Source: Pseudomonadota bacterium (GTDB taxonomy: Bacteria; Pseudomonadota; Alphaproteobacteria; Rhizobiales; Rhizobiaceae). From it: 64,000 bases of DNA. The notes under the pieces were generated by a model. It did not search any database. It was not told the origin of the DNA and was given only the letters and a program-made list of their open reading frames with translations. Positions 51,981 through 59,707 of this stretch are shown one piece after another; the first letter of the stretch is position 1, and every line of letters starts with the position of its first letter. Location of the stretch: contig JAEXYH010000067.1 of NCBI GenBank assembly GCA_023451735.1, positions 1 to 64,000 of the forward strand, read 5' to 3'. Position numbers and translations under genes: made by a program.

Positions 51981-52604
51981 CTACGTGCCGTAGACCAGGC
52001 GGTCGGTGTTGCTGAACGAACGCATGCCGACGCGGACGATGCTGCGATCCCCGAGCGGATCACGAAGATCGAGCTCGACATCTCCGCTGCAGGCAAGGGA
52101 GTAGATCACCTGCTCCAGGTCGCGTGACGTATGGACCAGCCCGTCAAGTGAGCGGACGGTCATCGGTCCCTCGCTCTGCAGAGCACACAAGATCTGCTCG
52201 CGGTCGCGGGTGTGGACGCGCACGGGATGATGGCGCCAGACCTCGCGGCTTGCTGAGAATAATGGCTCGCGCCTGATGTCCGCGTTGGTCACGTACATGA
52301 CCCCGTTGCAGCCTTCACTGAACGCAAGGTGAAGCAGGTTCTCGCCGATCGGATCGAACGCGGGGCGGGCGTCCGAGAAGTCGATCGCGTGGCGGCCTTC
52401 GTCGCTGTCGATGAGGATGGCGTCCACCGGGATGATGCTGTCGTCGACCCGCATGGCAGGGTGGTACTCGATCCGGCGGACGTGGGGATCCAGCGTCGAC
52501 TGGACGAGGAAATCGCGGCGGCTCGGGGAGCGGACAGGAATCGCCCTTCCCGACGTCTTGTGGGAAACGAAAATATTCGAAGAAGCAATCCGGGTCGTCT
52601 TCAT
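51981..52604 (-). CDS. Unknown protein, paralogue of 50712-51296
   Basis: The 207-residue protein is the first gene of the minus-strand operon that runs to 46110. FLVQSTLDPHVRRIEYHPAM, IIPVDAILIDSDEGRHAIDF and IRREPLFSASREVWRHHPV recall TnsA-like/VSR-like endonuclease starts, in which residues of this region build the active site. A full D-E-K set is not evident, so a binding rather than cutting role is possible. The 11-bp repeat array lies about 100 bases upstream. Confidence 0.55.
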   Translation of the reverse strand: MKTTRIASSNIFVSHKTSGRAIPVRSPSRRDFLVQSTLDPHVRRIEYHPAMRVDDSIIPVDAILIDSDEGRHAIDFSDARPAFDPIGENLLHLAFSEGCNGVMYVTNADIRREPLFSASREVWRHHPVRVHTRDREQILCALQSEGPMTVRSLDGLVHTSRDLEQVIYSLACSGDVELDLRDPLGDRSIVRVGMRSFSNTDRLVYGT

Positions 52605-52709
52605 ATGTCCTCGCGTATTCGGGCAAGCGAACGCGGGCGGCGGTGCACGCTCCGAGGCGGTGCGACCGCCCGCAGGCGGGCAGATGGCAGTGGGTGTGAC
52701 CAGAGAATG

Positions 52710-52789
52710 GATATCTTAGATCACAAAACGGTGGATAAGTCAAGCAGAAAGATATCTGATCGATATCGATCGGATATCTATCAGATATC
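52710..52789. promoter_or_regulatory. Array of five GATATC repeats, four spaced exactly 11 bp
   Basis: GATATC occurs at 52710, 52751, 52762, 52773 and 52784. The last four are 11 bp apart, one helical turn, so they present the same DNA face. The array lies between the divergent operon 52604-46110 and the ribbon-helix-helix-like gene at 52942. Regularly spaced short repeats are bound by ribbon-helix-helix repressors and by iteron-binding initiators, so an operator (or an origin) is likely. Confidence 0.7.
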
Positions 52790-52941
52790 TAACGTGCGGT
52801 TGCTCCAATGCCAGATGTCGATCTTCGCTTCCTCTGATGAGGTTAACGCGCAGGGATCAAAGGGCGGTGGATTCTCCTCAAATTGTCTATCGCGTCTGTG
52901 CGGAATAGTTAAAATGTCGCCGGGCATCTGCAGGCGAGATC

Positions 52942-53139
52942 ATGGCGAAACCAGCTAAAGCGGCTAAGACGACTCGAAGGAAATCGACCAGGGCGGACGG
53001 TCGCCTTTCGACGATCCTCTACATCCGACCAGAGCTTCTCGACGAAGTTCAGGAGGTTGCTAAGAACCATGACCTCACGGCTTGGCGGTGGATCGAAGGC
53101 GTGATCGAGAAGGCCCTCAAATCGGAGCGACGAAAGTGA
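52942..53139 (+). CDS. Small ribbon-helix-helix-like DNA-binding protein
   Basis: The 65-residue protein has a basic N-terminal tail (KPAKAAKTTRRKSTR), a beta-strand STILYIRPELL, and two helices (DEVQEVAKNHDLTAWRWIEGVIEKALKSER). This is the ribbon-helix-helix order of CopG/ParG-type repressors. It sits 150 bases from the phased repeat array, which could be its operator. Confidence 0.62.
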   Translation: MAKPAKAAKTTRRKSTRADGRLSTILYIRPELLDEVQEVAKNHDLTAWRWIEGVIEKALKSERRK

Positions 53140-53572
53140 TGCCATTCTGTCGCTGCCGCCATTGCTTCACGTGATGCGGCGTGATGGGAGGGGCAAGGCG
53201 TCGCATCAGGCATTCGCCTTCGTCTAGCCGGTCAAGGCGGTTTTGGGTTGTCGCCCACGCAAGGCTTTTTCGTATCGGGTCGAATCCAGCCGTCGGATGA
53301 GTGACCGCGATGGTGGCGCGATGAGAACGAACCGACACATCAGAGCTGGATTCACCAAGGCTCGATGGACGTCGAGTGGAGGGATTCGCAATGGTTCGTG
53401 AATGCTTGTCGAATACCTAAAGCAGTGCTGTGGCGAGATTTGCCGGCAAAGCTTGCCCATAGGCTGATACGGCACGCGTGTGATTGCAGCCAAGTAGCTC
53501 ACATTGCTCGCGCATCGCTATGGCTTGAATCTTGCTGTGTTGTCCTCAGTTCAATTTCTTTGAAAGAGACAC
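53140..53572. other. Intergenic space, possible transposon scar
   Basis: No supported gene is seen in 433 bases. Both strands carry short open frames with disagreeing codon quality. Nothing repeated or palindromic was noticed apart from low-level dyads. Confidence 0.4.
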
Positions 53573-53905
53573 ATGTCGAGCTCAATCATCGCCAGCATGC
53601 AATCCTTTGCTCTTCCGGCGAGGCTGCAACCAAGCAAAAGCAATTCCACCTTGGACGGTAACACGGAGTTGGCGCAAACGCCGGAGCAGAAACTCCTCGA
53701 CTACGCGAAGAAGACGCCGGCCGAGAAGCTGCGTGATTCGACGTTGGCGAGTATCGGCGTCACCGAGGACGAGGTGAGGAACATGTCGCCCGAGCAGCGC
53801 AGGGACGTCGAGCAGAAACTCAGCGAAAAAATGAAGGAAGCAGTCGACAAGAAATCCCAGGACGGCGGAAGCGTGAGCGGTTTCTTCACCGATATTTCAG
53901 TCTGA
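53573..53905 (+). CDS. Small unknown soluble protein
   Basis: The 110-residue protein has a low-complexity N-terminus and the helical core EQKLLDYAKKTPAEKLRDSTLASIGVTEDEVRNMSPEQRRDVEQKLSEKM. This core (locally L-G-[L/V]-[ST]-E-[ED] followed by M-P-E-R) is a type I have met in short uncharacterised proteobacterial proteins. It has no membrane segment. It converges with the next gene. Confidence 0.55.
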   Translation: MSSSIIASMQSFALPARLQPSKSNSTLDGNTELAQTPEQKLLDYAKKTPAEKLRDSTLASIGVTEDEVRNMSPEQRRDVEQKLSEKMKEAVDKKSQDGGSVSGFFTDISV

Positions 53906-53961
53906 ACGTGTCTGCATGAAGTCGGACGGATCAGAGCAAAAGTCTTTTGACCGAAATGGTT

Positions 53962-54306
53962 CTATTGCTGAAATCCGTCCTGCCAGTTCGTCTGCGGCTG
54001 ATCGCTGACGGCCGTCGCAATTCCGAGCCATCGATCGACGGCCTTCTTCGCTCTTTGCCACTCGACGGATCCGGACGACAGGCTCCTGTCTGTCGCTTGG
54101 ATCGCAAGAATGCGAATGGCCTCCAACGCGGCCTGCTCGGCCCGTTCGACGATCTCCAACGTGTCCGCAGTCGGCCGTTCGGTTGCCGCTGCCTGGATGA
54201 GACGATTTGCATCGACGCCCGAACTGATCGCCGCTGTTCTCATGACGGCTCTGCAGTATCGAGCTTTCAGAAGGCTGAAATGATCGTTCACGTCTGCCTC
54301 AGACAA
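53962..54306 (-). CDS. Small unknown helical protein
   Basis: The 114-residue protein is all-helical (ADTLEIVERAEQAALEAIRILAIQA). Its start overlaps the stop of the alpha/beta hydrolase gene by 8 bases, so the two are translated together. No family was recognised. Confidence 0.55.
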   Translation of the reverse strand: MSEADVNDHFSLLKARYCRAVMRTAAISSGVDANRLIQAAATERPTADTLEIVERAEQAALEAIRILAIQATDRSLSSGSVEWQRAKKAVDRWLGIATAVSDQPQTNWQDGFQQ

Positions 54307-55069
54307 CTCTTTCCGGAGAAAGATACCGCGAGGCCCATGCAGCGATCACGTCGGCGACATATTCGGCATCGGCCCTGTTGGTCAAAAGGTGATCGGCGCG
54401 GTCCAGCGAGACGAAGCTCTTTGGGTGCTTGGCCGCGGTAAAGATGCTCGCGGCATTTTCGATCCCGACCGTATCATCCGTGGGGGCGTGCATCACGAGG
54501 AGAGCCTTCTGCAACCACGCGACCTTGGGCAACAGATGATGCTCCGAGATGTCGTCAAGGAAGTGGCTTTTGATCCGAAACGGCCGACCCGCGAGCGCGA
54601 CCACGACTTCGCCGTTGGCACGAATGTCATCCATATGGTCCGCGAACATGTTCACGATGTGGGATGGATCGGAGGGGGCGGCCAGGGTTACGACCGCCGA
54701 AGCTTCCGGAATTTGCTCGGCCGCCGCTAGAACCGCGGATCCGCCGAGACTATGGCCGATGAGAAGGGAAGCCGCTTTGCCCCGCGCGCGCAGGTACCCC
54801 GCGGCGTGGACGAGGTCCTCGACGTTGGACGAGAACGAGCTGTTGGCGAATTCGCCCTCGCTTGATCCGAGACCCGTAAAATCGAACCTCAACACAGCGA
54901 TGCCGTGAGCCGTCAAAGCGTCCGAGATGCGACGCGCACCCAGAGTGTCCTTGCTGCAAGTGAAGCAATGGGCAAGAAGGGCGTATGCCCGCGTTTCACC
55001 GTCAGGCAGATCCAGCGCGGCTGCCAACTCCCCTTGCGAGCCGGCAAAGTGGCATTTTTCTGTCAGCAT
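54299..55069 (-). CDS. Alpha/beta-fold hydrolase (OsmC-hydrolase N-terminal type)
   Basis: The 256-residue protein has AHCFTCSKDTLGARRIS (oxyanion region), LRFDFTGLGSSEGEF, nucleophile Ser in LIGHSLGGSAVL, an acid in HAPTDDTVGIENA and His in DRADHLL. The HCFTC segment and FTGLGSSEGEF are typical of the hydrolase half of hydrolase-OsmC proteins; here the OsmC part is absent. It is a cytosolic esterase-type enzyme of unknown substrate. Confidence 0.82.
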   Translation of the reverse strand: MLTEKCHFAGSQGELAAALDLPDGETRAYALLAHCFTCSKDTLGARRISDALTAHGIAVLRFDFTGLGSSEGEFANSSFSSNVEDLVHAAGYLRARGKAASLLIGHSLGGSAVLAAAEQIPEASAVVTLAAPSDPSHIVNMFADHMDDIRANGEVVVALAGRPFRIKSHFLDDISEHHLLPKVAWLQKALLVMHAPTDDTVGIENAASIFTAAKHPKSFVSLDRADHLLTNRADAEYVADVIAAWASRYLSPERVV

Positions 55070-55206
55070 GCCAGAACGATCGCACGAAAGGTCTGAGGTT
55101 TACACCTATCCGAAGGGACAGGTCCAAGCCGAAGCCAATTCTCCGCCGTTGGGTTCGCGGCGCATAATTCGGTCGAGAGGGTTCTGCGAGCATTGCGGCG
55201 TAAGGT

Positions 55207-55911
55207 TCAGTTCTGCGAAGCCCGGACGTCCGCAGCGATGGCCCGCAAGGCCTGAGGAAGCCTGAGAACCACGCGTTGACGACTGCCGCAAATCCAGCCG
55301 CGTTCTTCCCAATGGCTGAGTCTGCGGCTGACCGTGAATATGGATGAGCCCGTCATTTCCGCAATATCCCGACGGGTCAGAGGAAATGTAATTGCAACGC
55401 CCGCTTCGGTTCTACGGCTGGATCGATCCGCAAGACGAAGCAATGTCCGAGCCAGACGTTGATCGACCTGTTCCGTAGCCATCTCCACCATCCGATTTTG
55501 CGCCTCCTGAAGTTTCTCGCCCACGGCTTTGAGCGTATTGGCGGCGAGAAGCGGTATCTGGACGGAAAGGTCGCCCCAAGCCGTGGCTGGCCAGGACAGT
55601 ATCACGCTCTCTTCCATCGTGTTTGCGGATACCGGATGCGTCGCCAGCCCCATCGCATGAGCGGCACCGAATATCGCACCGCTTGCAACGAGTCGCACGG
55701 TGACTTGATCTCCGGTTTTCGTCACTCTTGATAGGCGTACATGTCCTCTGAGAAGAAGATAAATTGAGGATACTTGCACGCCTTGCTCGAACACGGCTTT
55801 ACCATGGGCAAAGCGGCACGAGCGCGCCTCTCGAAGGACGGTCTCGCAGGATCTTCTATCGAGCCCCGCAAATATAGGAAAGGTCGAGACTGCAGAGACA
55901 TCCACCGACAT
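55207..55911 (-). CDS. Crp/Fnr-family transcriptional regulator
   Basis: The 234-residue protein is read from ATG 55911 (GGGAGAG upstream). A cyclic-nucleotide-binding-like fold (about 10-130; FPIFAGLDRRSCETVL, GKAVFEQG, LRGHVRLSR) is followed by a long helix and the helix-turn-helix LTRRDIAEMTGSSIFTVSRRLSHWEERGWI. It has the FNR/CooA-type winged helix but no FNR cysteine cluster. It lies 29 bases after the SDR-like gene and probably regulates the same operon. Confidence 0.85.
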   Translation of the reverse strand: MSVDVSAVSTFPIFAGLDRRSCETVLREARSCRFAHGKAVFEQGVQVSSIYLLLRGHVRLSRVTKTGDQVTVRLVASGAIFGAAHAMGLATHPVSANTMEESVILSWPATAWGDLSVQIPLLAANTLKAVGEKLQEAQNRMVEMATEQVDQRLARTLLRLADRSSRRTEAGVAITFPLTRRDIAEMTGSSIFTVSRRLSHWEERGWICGSRQRVVLRLPQALRAIAADVRASQN

Positions 55912-55940
55912 CTTGGTTCTCTCCCTGTCGAGGTTGGTCC

Positions 55941-56738
55941 TCAAATCTTGCCTCTGGATGTCTGCCGACTGGCTGAAACATTGACTGCGGCTGCGGCGTT
56001 CCACTGAGACCACGTGCGTCCGCCGGTTACGCCGGCAACTGAGCGAAGCTCTGAAAGTGCGGCAAGTGGGCCTACCGACGGCAAACGGATCTGGAAGCGT
56101 CGCCGCTGCCTTGCCGACGCCCAGGTTGTGACAAGGGACCGGGTCGCGATGCGCTCTGGGCCGCATATGACGTGTTGATCATCAACAGAACCGTCCAATG
56201 CCCATTTCACGATCTGAGCAGCGGCAAAATCCACATCGAGCGGCTGCAAGACCATGTTTGGCGCGAACGTGAAGGGGCCTACGGTCAGTTTGCCGAGCAT
56301 GAAATCCACGAATTCGTGGAATTGCGTCGGCCGTACAATCGTGTGCCGTACGCCGCTCATCGCAAGCTTCTCTTCGATCTGCAATTTCACCCTGTAGTAG
56401 GCTAGGTGACGTGCGGACACGTCGATTCCCGCGATGCTCACATGCACGATATGGAACGGATTCCGCTGCGCAGCTCTAATCAGGCGATCGATAACCGCGA
56501 CGTCGTCGCGAGGCGTCGACTGCGAAGTGGCGCAGTTGAAGACCATTGTACGGCAGGTTAGCGCATCGGCCAGGCCGTCACCGGTCACCGCATCAAAACG
56601 CCTCCATCTCGCTGAAATGTCCGACGGCGCAATGCTGCGGCTTCCAGCGGCGTAAGGGATGTTGCGGTCAGCGAGTTGGCGGCAGATGGCGGATCCTAGC
56701 AAGCCCTTGCCGCCTATGACGAGTGCATTGGGGATCAT
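55941..56738 (-). CDS. Atypical SDR (NAD(P)-binding Rossmann) protein
   Basis: The 265-residue protein is read from ATG 56738, which overlaps the upstream stop by 4 bases (ATGA). Its glycine-rich motif NALVIGGKGLLGSAI binds NAD(P); FHIVHVSIAGID, LAYYRVKLQIEEKLAMSG (Tyr-x3-Lys-like YYRVK) and HTIVRPTQFHEF match NmrA-like/atypical SDR proteins. It may be an oxidoreductase or a redox-sensing protein. Its operon partners are a small membrane protein and a Crp/Fnr regulator. Confidence 0.78.
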   Translation of the reverse strand: MIPNALVIGGKGLLGSAICRQLADRNIPYAAGSRSIAPSDISARWRRFDAVTGDGLADALTCRTMVFNCATSQSTPRDDVAVIDRLIRAAQRNPFHIVHVSIAGIDVSARHLAYYRVKLQIEEKLAMSGVRHTIVRPTQFHEFVDFMLGKLTVGPFTFAPNMVLQPLDVDFAAAQIVKWALDGSVDDQHVICGPERIATRSLVTTWASARQRRRFQIRLPSVGPLAALSELRSVAGVTGGRTWSQWNAAAAVNVSASRQTSRGKI

Positions 56739-57148
56739 GCACATGCCTTCTTTGCCGTTGCCGGATCTACGTACGCCCATATGACGCCAAGCAACCCTAT
56801 AGCGGCAGGCAGGTAGACCGCGTGCCAATTCTGCGCAATGACGTCGGTCCCGCAAATGCCGACGGCTATCTCCCAAAGGTGGAAAATGCCGTGGACGGTT
56901 AGCCATATGGTCGCGGCCGCCCACATCCAAACGCGTTGGGCGGGAGCGGCGATACCCCAAAGATAGCCGATGCCGACAAGCAGGTGGCTGATGCCGATGT
57001 CGCGGATGAAATGCTGGTTGAAGGGCCCTGTCCCGGTCACGGTGGGCACGATCACATACCAGGTCGCCGGATCGGCTAACATGTAGAGGCCGTTGCCGAC
57101 GTTGAGCAGGCCATTCAGGCCGATGAGAACATAGATCAGGACGGTCAT
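56735..57148 (-). CDS. Small four-helix membrane protein
   Basis: The 137-residue protein, read from ATG 57148, has four hydrophobic segments (LIYVLIGLNGLLNVGNGLYML, ISHLLVGIGYLWGIAAP, WMWAAATIWLTVHGIFHLWEIAVG, LPAAIGLLGVIWAYV). It resembles DoxX-like or DUF4267-like membrane proteins of unknown function. First gene of the operon that continues with the SDR-like and Crp/Fnr genes. Confidence 0.68.
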   Translation of the reverse strand: MTVLIYVLIGLNGLLNVGNGLYMLADPATWYVIVPTVTGTGPFNQHFIRDIGISHLLVGIGYLWGIAAPAQRVWMWAAATIWLTVHGIFHLWEIAVGICGTDVIAQNWHAVYLPAAIGLLGVIWAYVDPATAKKACA

Positions 57149-57437
57149 ATCTGCTCCGGACGCCGTGGTGGGCCGGCCGGTTAAGCCATGCGACCGACCC
57201 AGGGCTCCGGTTTGCCGGGTGCAACCGAATAACGACAGCACCAAAGCCTGACTATTCTGGTGCACCAAGCGCAAACGGCGGACAACCTATGCGTCGGTAT
57301 AGGCAATCGATCCAGGAGCGTATCCGAGAACGGTCCAATAGTGCCATTCATTGCGTGGACATGCGCTAGTCGCGTATGCCCACGCCTTCTTCATAGCAGC
57401 ATTTATTTCAGTTGCATCAAGTTGAGCGGCGTGAGTT

Positions 57438-57641
57438 TTATGCAGATAGCTTGCAACAATCGACCGGGGGAACGGTGATCCTGAGGACGTGTGCGCCTAA
57501 AATTGACACCGTTGTCATGCCAAAACCGGCTGTAATGATCGACGTCGATTCATCGGCCTTGTCGGCCTTGGGGGCGGCAGGGGCAACCGGCACCGAGATT
57601 GCCAAGATGGACAGTGCGGCAAGGCAAGCTGAAATCTGCAT
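57438..57641 (-). CDS. Small exported protein, 67 residues
   Basis: It starts at ATG 57641 with AGGAGA upstream. A hydrophobic signal sequence (ISACLAALSILAISVPVAPAA) is followed by a short mature part with no recognised domain. It is 35 bases downstream of the TPR membrane protein gene on the same strand, so likely co-transcribed. Confidence 0.55.
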   Translation of the reverse strand: MQISACLAALSILAISVPVAPAAPKADKADESTSIITAGFGMTTVSILGAHVLRITVPPVDCCKLSA

Positions 57642-57676
57642 TTCTGTCTCCTGATAAATGTATCGATGACGGGCCA

Positions 57677-58654
57677 TTAGGCCGACGAAACGGCGTCATA
57701 CCAACGCAAGATTCCGTCCTTGAAAGCTCTATATGCGGCCCCCTTCACGGATCGATGGAGCAGGCGGTGCTCGAACTCAAAATCTTCTTCAGAAATCACC
57801 GTCTTGATATGAAGAAAGAACGGCACAAACGCCGGATCCAAGCGCACCGCATTCCTGAAATGGGCGGTTGCATTCCAGTCGCTCCCGACGTCTCCTTCTA
57901 AGAGATCAATCAAGCCAAGCTGCAGAGCCGCAGTAGGTCGGTAATCTTTAAAGCCGCGCTCGCCGCCGTTGTAGAGATCGACGAAAATATCTCGCGCTTG
58001 AGAGTAACGACCGATTTGAGCGAGCGCGATCCCGTAATTGTATTTCGCTGCAAGGTCTCCAGGCGAGCGGTTCAGCACATGTTTCAAAACGTCTGCCGCC
58101 TTGTCGAACTGTTCCAGCTTGATCGCGGCGGCAGACACGTTGTGTAGATATCGATTGCGCTCGTCGCCGTCGGCTAGGCCTGCTGCCTTTTCGAACAGCG
58201 GCAGCGCATCTGCCGGCTTCTGGGTCCGCCAGTACAGGGTACCCAGCATATTGAGGGCGTCGCGGTTGTTCGGGTTTCCGAGCAAAGTCGTTCTCAACTG
58301 CTGCTCGGCCACGTCGTAGTGCTTCGTGTCCAAATTCCGCGCTGCGGCGGTCAGGTTGTCAACGACGAGGGCTGCCGGGCTGTAGAAGAAAATAATGATG
58401 AAAACAGCGAGTGCGCCGCCGGCCTTTGCAAACCGAGGAATTTTGATGACGACGAAGCCGCTGATCAACGTCGCGACCGCAGATGCGGAAAGCGCGAGAA
58501 CAATTCTGCATGTCGTGTACTGGAACGCCGTCGGATGCGGGAAGGCGAACGCCAGCGCCAGCAAGACCGCGACGAAGGTCACCCCAAATGCGAAGATAGA
58601 GATCCGCTCCCACCGCGGCACAGGGGTGTCCTTGGAAATCTGAATGATACTCAC
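57677..58654 (-). CDS. Membrane-anchored tetratricopeptide-repeat protein
   Basis: The protein has 325 residues from GTG 58654, which follows GAGGGAGG; an in-frame ATG at 58741 lacks a good ribosome binding site. Three hydrophobic segments (about 20-100) precede TPR-type helical repeats, for example YDVAEQQLRTTLLGNPNNRDALNMLGTLYWRTQ and FDKAADVLKHVLNRSPGDLAAKYNYGIALAQIG. It probably scaffolds a protein complex at the inner membrane. No partner is named. Confidence 0.75.
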   Translation of the reverse strand: MSIIQISKDTPVPRWERISIFAFGVTFVAVLLALAFAFPHPTAFQYTTCRIVLALSASAVATLISGFVVIKIPRFAKAGGALAVFIIIFFYSPAALVVDNLTAAARNLDTKHYDVAEQQLRTTLLGNPNNRDALNMLGTLYWRTQKPADALPLFEKAAGLADGDERNRYLHNVSAAAIKLEQFDKAADVLKHVLNRSPGDLAAKYNYGIALAQIGRYSQARDIFVDLYNGGERGFKDYRPTAALQLGLIDLLEGDVGSDWNATAHFRNAVRLDPAFVPFFLHIKTVISEEDFEFEHRLLHRSVKGAAYRAFKDGILRWYDAVSSA

Positions 58655-58847
58655 CGCTCCCTCCCTCATTTGCCGAACCGCAGCCTTGGCCCGTGCGTCT
58701 CCGTTTTTGTCGTCCACTCGATCCTGCATGCAGGTCTTCAAGCGCGTCCCGGGCGGGGACGCTTTCTCCGACGTTATCGGTTCTAAACGCTTGAGAGAAG
58801 ATGGCGCGGAAAATTTATCAGATATATCAATTGGTTATGTTCTTTCA

Positions 58848-58890
58848 AATTTAGTCGGAGTGGACAGATTCAGTTAGGGGCGACTAAATT
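58848..58890. promoter_or_regulatory. 10-bp inverted repeat upstream of 58923
   Basis: AATTTAGTCG (58848-58857) and CGACTAAATT (58881-58890) are perfect inverted copies separated by 23 bases. The pair lies 33 bases before the gene at 58923 in an AT-rich stretch and could be an operator, possibly for that HTH-like protein. Confidence 0.5.
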
Positions 58891-58922
58891 GCGCTTGCGG
58901 CAGAATCTGGAAGGCTTTTCGA

Positions 58923-59675
58923 ATGGACGTTGAGGACGATGATAAGAACGGCAAAAGAGCGAAATTGAAACGAGCCCGCGAGCGGCTCAGCCAATACGAT
59001 CGGGCCTCCAAAACGGTTGACGTGAAAGCTCTTCTGCGCGCAAAGGGCGTCGCCAAAGCTACCGTTGATAATTGGATTCGCGATCCTGCCAAAATTGACC
59101 AGGCATATCGTTGGCGTGATTTTGTGGAGGTGCTTGCCTCGTTACCGGACCTGGATCGTGAGAAACGCAATAACGCCTACGACTTTGCTCTCGCAGAGCT
59201 CGGCCTTAGTAGCGAAACCCAGTCTGGACTGGCGATGTATGGCCGTGGCTATATCGTTTATCACGACTTTCAGCAGATGGATTTCAACAGTATCCGGATC
59301 AAAGTTGAATCTGAGCCGATGGTTGCGACATTTGCCTTCAAATATTGGACTGCTACCAAACAGCGTGAAATATGCGATGGCTTGGTAATCGAAAGACAGG
59401 GTCGGCTTTTGCTCACCGGCTTCTCCTCATCGACCGCGTTCCACGCCTTTGTGCTAAGTGCTCCCCACCCAGAGCGGCAAGTCATGCAGGGCATGGCCTT
59501 CATAGAGGACCTGCGTTCCAATGAAGTCAGCTTCTCCAAAATCGCGCTGCTCGCTCAATCGGCTCAATCAACTAGGCAGAAACTCGAGCAGATCGATTCC
59601 CACGTTCGTAAATCCCGCTATACGTTGCGACCGCCTCCGCCCGTTCCGAACTCCCGCGCCGACGGAGGAAGTTGA
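58923..59675 (+). CDS. Unknown protein with N-terminal helix-turn-helix
   Basis: The 250-residue protein has a charged start, then VDVKALLRAKGVAKATVDNWIRDPAKID, which reads as a helix-turn-helix. The remainder (YGRGYIVYHDFQQMDFNSIRIKVESEP ... RQGRLLLTGFSSSTAFHAFVLSAPH) is mixed alpha/beta and unrecognised. It has no membrane segments. An upstream 10-bp inverted repeat suggests self-regulation. Confidence 0.55.
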   Translation: MDVEDDDKNGKRAKLKRARERLSQYDRASKTVDVKALLRAKGVAKATVDNWIRDPAKIDQAYRWRDFVEVLASLPDLDREKRNNAYDFALAELGLSSETQSGLAMYGRGYIVYHDFQQMDFNSIRIKVESEPMVATFAFKYWTATKQREICDGLVIERQGRLLLTGFSSSTAFHAFVLSAPHPERQVMQGMAFIEDLRSNEVSFSKIALLAQSAQSTRQKLEQIDSHVRKSRYTLRPPPPVPNSRADGGS

Positions 59676-59707
59676 TCAAGATCCTGCGTTCCGCGACCTG
59701 TCAGCTA

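Noticed and set aside
53140..53572. Transposase fragment
   Set aside because: Short frames on both strands but no recognisable transposase motif or terminal repeat.
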